Source of the DNA: BOKV01 sp041739225
GTDB lineage: Bacteria; Pseudomonadota; Alphaproteobacteria; Rhizobiales; Rhizobiaceae
NCBI GenBank assembly: GCA_041739225.1
Contig: JBGSOG010000023.1
Coordinates: forward strand, 1-10,843
Direction of reading: 5' to 3'
Length of the DNA stretch: 10,843 bases
Shown here piece by piece: positions 5,844-10,843 of the stretch. The notes under the pieces were generated by a model. The model made no database searches, had not been told where the DNA came from, and saw only the letters and a program-made list of their open reading frames with translations. Position 1 is the first letter of the stretch. Every line of letters begins with the position of its first letter. The position numbers were made by a program, and so were the translations under genes.

Positions 5844-7025
5844 ATGAAGATCATTACCACCACGGACGAGCTTGCCCGCGCCTGCGAAGCCATCGCGTTC
5901 CATCCATATGTCACGGTCGATACGGAATTCCTGCGCGAAACAACGTTTTGGCCGGAACTTTGTCTGCTGCAACTCGCTTGTCCCGGCGATGCATACATTG
6001 TTGATTCGCTTGCCGAAGGGCTCAGCCTTGACCCGTTTTTCGAGTTGATGGCCAACAAGGCTGTCGTCAAAGTGTTTCATGCCGCCCGGCAGGACATAGA
6101 AATCATCTTTAATCTGGGCGGACTGATCCCCGATCCGGTTTTTGATACGCAGGTCGCCGCGATGGTTTGCGGCTATGGTGACAGCATCTCCTACGATCAA
6201 CTGGTCTACCGCATTACATCGCACCACGTGGACAAGTCATCGCGGTTCACCGACTGGAAGCGGCGGCCGCTGACGCAAAAACAACTCGACTACGCATTGG
6301 CGGACGTGACGCACCTTCGCGATGTCTATCAATCGATCAAGGCCAACCTTGAAGAACAGGGCCGGGCACACTGGGTGACCGAGGAAATGCAGATCCTGAC
6401 TTCGCGCGAGACCTATGATCTGCCGCCGGACCAGGCATGGCAACGGCTGAAGCTGCGGGTACGCAAGCCTCGCGAATTTGCCCTGCTCAAACTGATTGCC
6501 CAGTGGCGCGAAACCATGGCCAGGCAAATGAACGTGCCGCGCGGGCGCATCATCAAGGATGATGCCATTTACGAGCTGTGCTCGCACCCGCCGCAAAGCA
6601 TTTCCGATATCGCCGATTTGCGCGGCCTTTCACGCGGCTTCGACAAAGGGCGCTACGGCAATGATGTGCTGGGATTGGTGCGCGAAGTGCTGGCCATTCC
6701 CAAGAACCAGCTGCCGGTCTTGCCACAGCCGCGACAAGCACCTGAAGGCACGGGTGCTGCAACCGAAATGTTGAAGGTGCTGCTGAAACTGATCGTTGAG
6801 CGACACGGGGTTGCTGCCAAAGTAATAGCAACGGTCGACGACCTCGAGCGCATCGCTGCCGACGACAAGGCCGATGTTGCTGCGCTCAAGGGGTGGCGAC
6901 GTGAGTTGTTCGGTGAAGCCGCGCTGAAGTTGAAAAACGGGCGCTTGGCGCTCGGTTTCAATGGCAAAAACGTGACGCTGATTGAAATCGATGAAACAGC
7001 CAAGGAAGTCATCGCCGCCGAGTAA
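5844..7025 (+). CDS. rnd: Ribonuclease D
   Basis: This 393-aa 3'-5' exoribonuclease (E. coli RNase D 375 aa) trims tRNA and other small RNA 3' ends in the cytosol. The DEDDy catalytic set is complete: D26 and E28 in VDTEF (Exo I), D84 in HAARQDIEI (Exo II), and Y150 and D154 in LDYALADVTHLRDVY (Exo III). An HRDC domain follows at about 210-285 (LLKLIAQWRETMARQMNVPR onward, with ADLRGLSRGF). A C-terminal region of about 100 residues includes charged helices and a final beta-rich stretch. The ATG at 5844 matches the family N-terminus. The gene points the same way as the ars operon and is convergent with ppx, leaving 23 bp between their stops. No truncation or missing catalytic residue is seen. 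Confidence 0.96.
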   Translation: MKIITTTDELARACEAIAFHPYVTVDTEFLRETTFWPELCLLQLACPGDAYIVDSLAEGLSLDPFFELMANKAVVKVFHAARQDIEIIFNLGGLIPDPVFDTQVAAMVCGYGDSISYDQLVYRITSHHVDKSSRFTDWKRRPLTQKQLDYALADVTHLRDVYQSIKANLEEQGRAHWVTEEMQILTSRETYDLPPDQAWQRLKLRVRKPREFALLKLIAQWRETMARQMNVPRGRIIKDDAIYELCSHPPQSISDIADLRGLSRGFDKGRYGNDVLGLVREVLAIPKNQLPVLPQPRQAPEGTGAATEMLKVLLKLIVERHGVAAKVIATVDDLERIAADDKADVAALKGWRRELFGEAALKLKNGRLALGFNGKNVTLIEIDETAKEVIAAE

Positions 7026-7048
7026 CCCGCAATGTTGGGATTGACCGG

Positions 7049-8623
7049 TCAGTTAATCTTCATTTCCACAGGCTTGCCGATTTCACGAGACAACTGCGCA
7101 ACCCGCTCAGCCGGACGCTCGCCGCACAGATCTGCGATTTCTTGCGGGACCACAAAGGCAAACCCGCCTTTGGGGTTTGCGGTTATCTTGAGCTGCGGGA
7201 TAATTCCAGGCTGTGACGCCGAAAACAGGTAGAGCACACGGAAAATCGACGCCAGAAGGCGCGCCCGTTCCTTCATGCGCGGGCTGGCCAGCGATGCAAT
7301 GGGCGGCTCTTTCACTTTAGTGCCCAGACCTTGATACCGGTAATAATTGGCCAAAGCGATGTAGGCCCTGCCTTCGTGGCTGATTCCGACAAAGCCGGCA
7401 TTGGAGATGATGGACAGGCTCTGCTGGGCACGAAAATCAGGATGGGCCCGCCAGGCGATATCAGCCAGATAGCAGGATGCGACACGGAAACGGGCTTCGT
7501 TTTCGGTTTCGGCAATGCCAAGAACCTTGAATGCCTCGCCAGTCCACTGTGCCAATTCAATCGAATGGCGCGGCGAACGGGCGCGCAGGATGGACAAATC
7601 GCGGGCTGCGGCGAGCAAGGAATCTTCCTGCTGCTCCTGCGCGGAAAGCATGGTGTAAAGAAATCCTTCGCGCACGCCCATCGAAGAGACCGCTACGGTT
7701 TGCGCACCGATTGCCCGAAGCGTTTCCGCCATCACCAGGGCACCGTATTGCAACAAGGAACGGCGATTGCGCGAGACGACGTCAATGCCGCTGACTTCAT
7801 CCAACGGCTTGGAAACCACGCGATTGCAAAAGGCTATGAAGCGATCAGCATCCACTTCATAGTCGTGGACGGCATTGAGAGAATAGCCGGAATTTTCGAT
7901 ATGAAGTTTGGCAAGGGAACGCCATGTGCCACCGACGGCATAAAATGTTCGACCAGCCCCCGGCCATTTGACCGGTGCGTTGCGAAGTTCGGTGCGGGCT
8001 ATCCGGCGTGCCTCGACCAATGAATTTGCGGCAACTTCGGCAAGGCGCAGGCCGCCCAGCGGCAGGGTAATGCCGCCGGTGATTTCGCCGTTGACACCGA
8101 CCAGCTCAAGAGAGCCTCCGCCCATGTCGCCAACAATGCCATTGGGGTTGTGGAAACCCGCCTTGACGCCCCAAGCCGAATATTGCGCTTCCATCTGGCC
8201 TGAAAGCACCGTGACCTTGAGGCCCGAAAGTTTTTCAACCCGGGATATGAAGTCTGCGCCGTTGGCAGCATCGCGCGAAGCGGCGGTTGCCAGTATCCAG
8301 GTGTCGCCAACATGTGCCTGCCGGGCAAGCGCCCGAAACCTGCGGACAGCCGCCAGGGCACATTCGACAGCGCCTTCATCAAGCTTGCCAGTGGTCGCCA
8401 CGCCTTTGCCCAGACCGCAAAGCACTTTCTCATTGAAAAGCACAGCCGGTGCGCGGGTCAGGCCTTCATAGATGACCTGCCGCACAGAATTGGAGCCGAT
8501 GTCGATCACTGCCACCGGCACACGACTGGCTAGCCTGCCTTGCGCGTCTGTTTCGCGCGGAGAAACGACCTGCGGCTCAGATGTCGCTGATTTCTCGTTC
8601 CGTGAACTTCTTCGGAGCATCAT
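7049..8623 (-). CDS. ppx: Exopolyphosphatase (Ppx/GppA family)
   Basis: This 524-aa protein (E. coli Ppx 513) removes terminal phosphates from polyphosphate, or cleaves pppGpp. The ASKHA-fold motifs are present: VAVIDIGSNSVR (38-48), the catalytic-loop SGQMEAQ with E145 as the expected base, and GDMGGGSLEL (165-174). The C-terminal third is the helical extension typical of Ppx. Q49 follows SVR where I expect Leu, and M144 and Q147 replace the Glu and Arg around the catalytic Glu, so activity may be tuned. The first start, ATG at 8623-8621 (another at 8620), makes the gene overlap ppk by 47 nt. No later ATG precedes the family core and the Shine-Dalgarno is poor, so translational coupling to ppk is likely. 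An alternative GTG start near residue 35 cannot be excluded. Confidence 0.95.
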   Translation of the reverse strand: MMLRRSSRNEKSATSEPQVVSPRETDAQGRLASRVPVAVIDIGSNSVRQVIYEGLTRAPAVLFNEKVLCGLGKGVATTGKLDEGAVECALAAVRRFRALARQAHVGDTWILATAASRDAANGADFISRVEKLSGLKVTVLSGQMEAQYSAWGVKAGFHNPNGIVGDMGGGSLELVGVNGEITGGITLPLGGLRLAEVAANSLVEARRIARTELRNAPVKWPGAGRTFYAVGGTWRSLAKLHIENSGYSLNAVHDYEVDADRFIAFCNRVVSKPLDEVSGIDVVSRNRRSLLQYGALVMAETLRAIGAQTVAVSSMGVREGFLYTMLSAQEQQEDSLLAAARDLSILRARSPRHSIELAQWTGEAFKVLGIAETENEARFRVASCYLADIAWRAHPDFRAQQSLSIISNAGFVGISHEGRAYIALANYYRYQGLGTKVKEPPIASLASPRMKERARLLASIFRVLYLFSASQPGIIPQLKITANPKGGFAFVVPQEIADLCGERPAERVAQLSREIGKPVEMKIN

Positions 8624-10772
8624 ATTTCAGCGAATCCCCACGTCCGGACAAGGACGGATTGGTCATGAAGTAACGCTGAGCGTTAAATGATTCTGCGTCT
8701 GATTTGGGAGAAATCCTGCGAGAACGTCCATTTGGCAGAATTTCCCAGCTCTGCTCGTTGTCCAGCAGGTTTGCAACCATGATTTGCTCGAGAACCTGCC
8801 TGTGCACAGTTTCATTGGTCAGCTGCACCATGACCTCGACCCGCCGGTCCAGATTGCGCGGCATCAGATCGGCCGAGCCGATATAAACAATGTTCTCTCG
8901 CGAAGGCATCGGAAAGCCATTGCCAAAACACAAGATGCGGCCATGCTCAAGGAACCGCCCGACAATGGACTTCACTTGAATGTTTTCTGAAAGGCCCTGC
9001 ACGCCTGGGCGCAGGCAGCAGATGCCGCGCACAACCAGTTCCACGTGCACGCCGGCCTGACTGGCCCGGTAAAGCGCATCAATCACCACCGGATCAACCA
9101 GCGAGTTCATTTTGCCCCATATGGTTGCGGGCCTGCCAGCCAGCGCATGCTGGGTTTCAGCGGCAATGAGTTCGAGAATGCGCGGCTTCAACGTGATTGG
9201 AGAAAAGGCTATTTTCTCCATCCGGTCCGGCTCTGCATAACCGGTGATGAAATTGAAGACCTGCGCTACATCGCGAGCAATGACCGGATCGGCGGTGAAG
9301 TAAGACAGGTCGGTGTAGACCCGCGCGGTGACCGGGTGATAATTGCCAGTGCCAATATGGACATAATTGACCAGCTTGCCTTCCTCGCGCCGCACAACCT
9401 GCGACAGCTTGGAATGGGTTTTCCACTCCACAAAGCCGAACACCACCTGTACGCCAGCCCGTTCCAGATCACGGGCCCAGCGAATGTTGGCCTCTTCGTC
9501 AAAACGCGCTTTCAGTTCAACCAGTGCGGTAACCGATTTGCCGCTTTCCGCAGCCTCAATGAGCGCTGCAACAATCGGGCTGTCGTTGGAAGTGCGGTAC
9601 AGGGTCTGCTTGATTGCCACCACATCGGGGTCACGGGCGGCCTGGCGCAGGTACTGCACCACCACGTCGAATGATTCGTACGGGTGATGGACGATGATGT
9701 CCTTTTGCCGGATTGAAGCAAAGCAATCACCGTTGTGATCACGGATGCGCTCGGGGAAACGAGCCATGAAAGGCTCGAATTTCAGGTCCGCACGTTCGGT
9801 GGATACAATCTCGGAAAGATTGTGCAGCGCCAGCATTCCCTTGACGTAAACGATCTCTTCTTTCGAACTGCCGATCTGGCCGATGACAAATTCCCTCAAA
9901 TTCGCCGGCATGCCCGCGTCAATTTCCAGCCGGATGACCGAACCGCGACGCCGCCGCTTCAGCGCGGTCTCGAAGGTGCGCACCAGATCTTCGGCTTCTT
10001 CTTCAAACTCGATGTCTGAATCGCGGATCAGGCGGAAATTGCCAGAGCCACGCACTTCAAATCCGGGGAACAACCGGCTGATGAACATGCCGATGACTTC
10101 TTCAATTGAAATGAAGGCAATCCGCGAAGGGTCCCCCTTCGGCAGTTCGATGAAACGACGCAGCGCAGCCGGAAGCCGGATCAGCGAGATCATGCTCTCG
10201 CCGCGCGTCAGATGGCGAAGCTCATAAACTAGCGTGTAACCAAGATTGGGAATGAACGGGAACGGATGCGCCGGATCGACGGTCAGCGGCGTCAGCATCG
10301 GGAAAATCGACTCGAGGAAATATTCCTCAAGTTTCTCGCGGTCGGTCTTGGTGATTTCCTTCGGCTCAACAATGAAGATTTTTTCTTTTGCCAATTCCTT
10401 GGACAGGCGTTTCCAGGTCTTTTGCTGGTCATCCTGCAACTGGCCTATTTCTTCGGAAATTGCGCGCATCTGTTCGCGCACTGTGAGTCCGTCCGGAGAA
10501 ACCTGTTCAATGCCTTGGCGGAACTGACCGACGATGCCCGCGACGCGAACCATGAAAAACTCGTCAAGGTTGTTCGCAGATATCGACAGGAAGCGCAGAC
10601 GCTCAAGCAGTGGGTGCTTCTTGTTGTCAGCTTCTTCCAGAACCCGGTGGTTGAACTGCAACCAGGAGATTTCCCGGTTCATGAACCTCGATGGGTCGGA
10701 CAGCAAGTCATCCACCGTATGCTCAACAATGGTTTCGACCGGCTTTTGCGCATCGGTGTTCGGCGTGTCCAT
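8577..10772 (-). CDS. ppk: Polyphosphate kinase 1
   Basis: This 731-aa enzyme transfers the gamma phosphate of ATP to inorganic polyphosphate, reversibly, at the inner side of the membrane. Domain order is complete: N-domain (NREISWLQFNHRVLEEA, then SANNLDEFFMVRVAGI), head domain, and the two phospholipase D-like catalytic domains. The autophosphorylated His is H453 in WKTHSKL (E. coli H435) and the second active-site His is H610 in FLEHGRI (E. coli H592). IGTGNYHP and SADLMPRNLDRRVE are typical. A GTG lies one codon before the ATG at 10772-10770; GGAG at 10783-10780 is 7 nt from the ATG and only 4 nt from the GTG, so I chose the ATG. It is the upstream gene of the ppk-ppx pair, giving synthesis and breakdown from one transcript. 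Confidence 0.97.
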   Translation of the reverse strand: MDTPNTDAQKPVETIVEHTVDDLLSDPSRFMNREISWLQFNHRVLEEADNKKHPLLERLRFLSISANNLDEFFMVRVAGIVGQFRQGIEQVSPDGLTVREQMRAISEEIGQLQDDQQKTWKRLSKELAKEKIFIVEPKEITKTDREKLEEYFLESIFPMLTPLTVDPAHPFPFIPNLGYTLVYELRHLTRGESMISLIRLPAALRRFIELPKGDPSRIAFISIEEVIGMFISRLFPGFEVRGSGNFRLIRDSDIEFEEEAEDLVRTFETALKRRRRGSVIRLEIDAGMPANLREFVIGQIGSSKEEIVYVKGMLALHNLSEIVSTERADLKFEPFMARFPERIRDHNGDCFASIRQKDIIVHHPYESFDVVVQYLRQAARDPDVVAIKQTLYRTSNDSPIVAALIEAAESGKSVTALVELKARFDEEANIRWARDLERAGVQVVFGFVEWKTHSKLSQVVRREEGKLVNYVHIGTGNYHPVTARVYTDLSYFTADPVIARDVAQVFNFITGYAEPDRMEKIAFSPITLKPRILELIAAETQHALAGRPATIWGKMNSLVDPVVIDALYRASQAGVHVELVVRGICCLRPGVQGLSENIQVKSIVGRFLEHGRILCFGNGFPMPSRENIVYIGSADLMPRNLDRRVEVMVQLTNETVHRQVLEQIMVANLLDNEQSWEILPNGRSRRISPKSDAESFNAQRYFMTNPSLSGRGDSLKYDAPKKFTEREISDI

Positions 10773-10779
10773 CACTGAT

Positions 10780-10783
10780 CTCC
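10780..10783 (-). promoter_or_regulatory. ppk ribosome binding site
   Basis: GGAG on the minus strand lies 7 nt upstream of ATG 10772-10770 and only 4 nt upstream of the GTG at 10775-10773. The spacing favours the ATG as start. Confidence 0.6.
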
Positions 10784-10818
10784 ATCGTGGCGTTTGATTC
10801 TTGGCTATCTAAGACAGT

Positions 10819-10831
10819 AATGTGTCACATT
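10819..10831. promoter_or_regulatory. Palindrome upstream of ppk, possible operator
   Basis: AATGTG-T-CACATT is a perfect 13-bp odd palindrome about 47 bp before the ppk start. Its TGT elements are not spaced 11 bp apart, so it is not a Pho box, and it lacks the 6-bp spacer of a CRP site. The regulator is unknown. The region is cut by the window edge. Confidence 0.3.
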
Positions 10832-10843
10832 GAAAACAAGTGC

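Noticed and set aside
10812..10835. Pho box upstream of ppk
   Set aside because: The TGT elements are 13 bp apart instead of the 11-bp repeat of PhoB sites, and the second half-site is poor.

Overview
The window looks like chromosomal DNA of an alphaproteobacterium, most likely Hyphomicrobiales. The reasons are a mid-to-high GC content outside one island, typical alphaproteobacterial versions of aspS, rnd, ppx and ppk, and an arsR-arsC-aqpS arsenic operon of the kind known from rhizobia. From memory, ppk-ppx-rnd-aspS is a conserved neighbourhood in this order. I cannot name a genus from the sequence.

Region by region. Positions 1-2216 (minus strand) are accessory DNA. There is the first 70 codons of a gene running off the left edge, then a 242-aa protein of unknown function, then a 361-aa protein that looks like a modular effector. 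That protein has a GG-QWT-type N-terminal module, a low-complexity linker, a central region, and a C-terminal PD-(D/E)XK-like nuclease core. The start of the 361-aa gene and the start of the edge gene are the same 271-bp module in two copies, including a hairpin that covers the Shine-Dalgarno sequence. Base composition drops from about 65-68% to about 47% GC where the nuclease domain begins, which suggests a swapped-in C-terminal tip. Positions 2282-4069 (minus) hold aspS. Positions 4226-5746 (plus) hold a compact arsenic operon arsR-arsC-aqpS, divergent from aspS, with a 16-bp palindrome over the arsR start codon. Positions 5844-7025 (plus) hold rnd. Positions 7049-10772 (minus) hold ppx and ppk, overlapping by 47 nt and convergent with rnd.

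How the genes work together. Ppk1 makes and Ppx degrades inorganic polyphosphate, and they are coupled in one transcript. ArsC reduces arsenate, AqpS is expected to let the arsenite out passively, and ArsR senses arsenite and represses the operon. There is no ArsB or Acr3 pump in the window. AspRS carries the histidine associated with non-discriminating enzymes, so it may also charge tRNA-Asn with Asp for GatCAB. RNase D trims tRNA 3' ends.

The part most likely to be new is the left end: a repeated N-terminal module in tandem, with variable C-terminal tips and a coupled partner gene. This resembles a small polymorphic toxin/immunity array. The toxin and immunity roles are inference; the repeat, the hairpin, the nuclease-like motif and the composition step are visible in the sequence. 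No stretch longer than 300 bases lacks a gene, and I saw no tRNA, rRNA, CRISPR or transposase.
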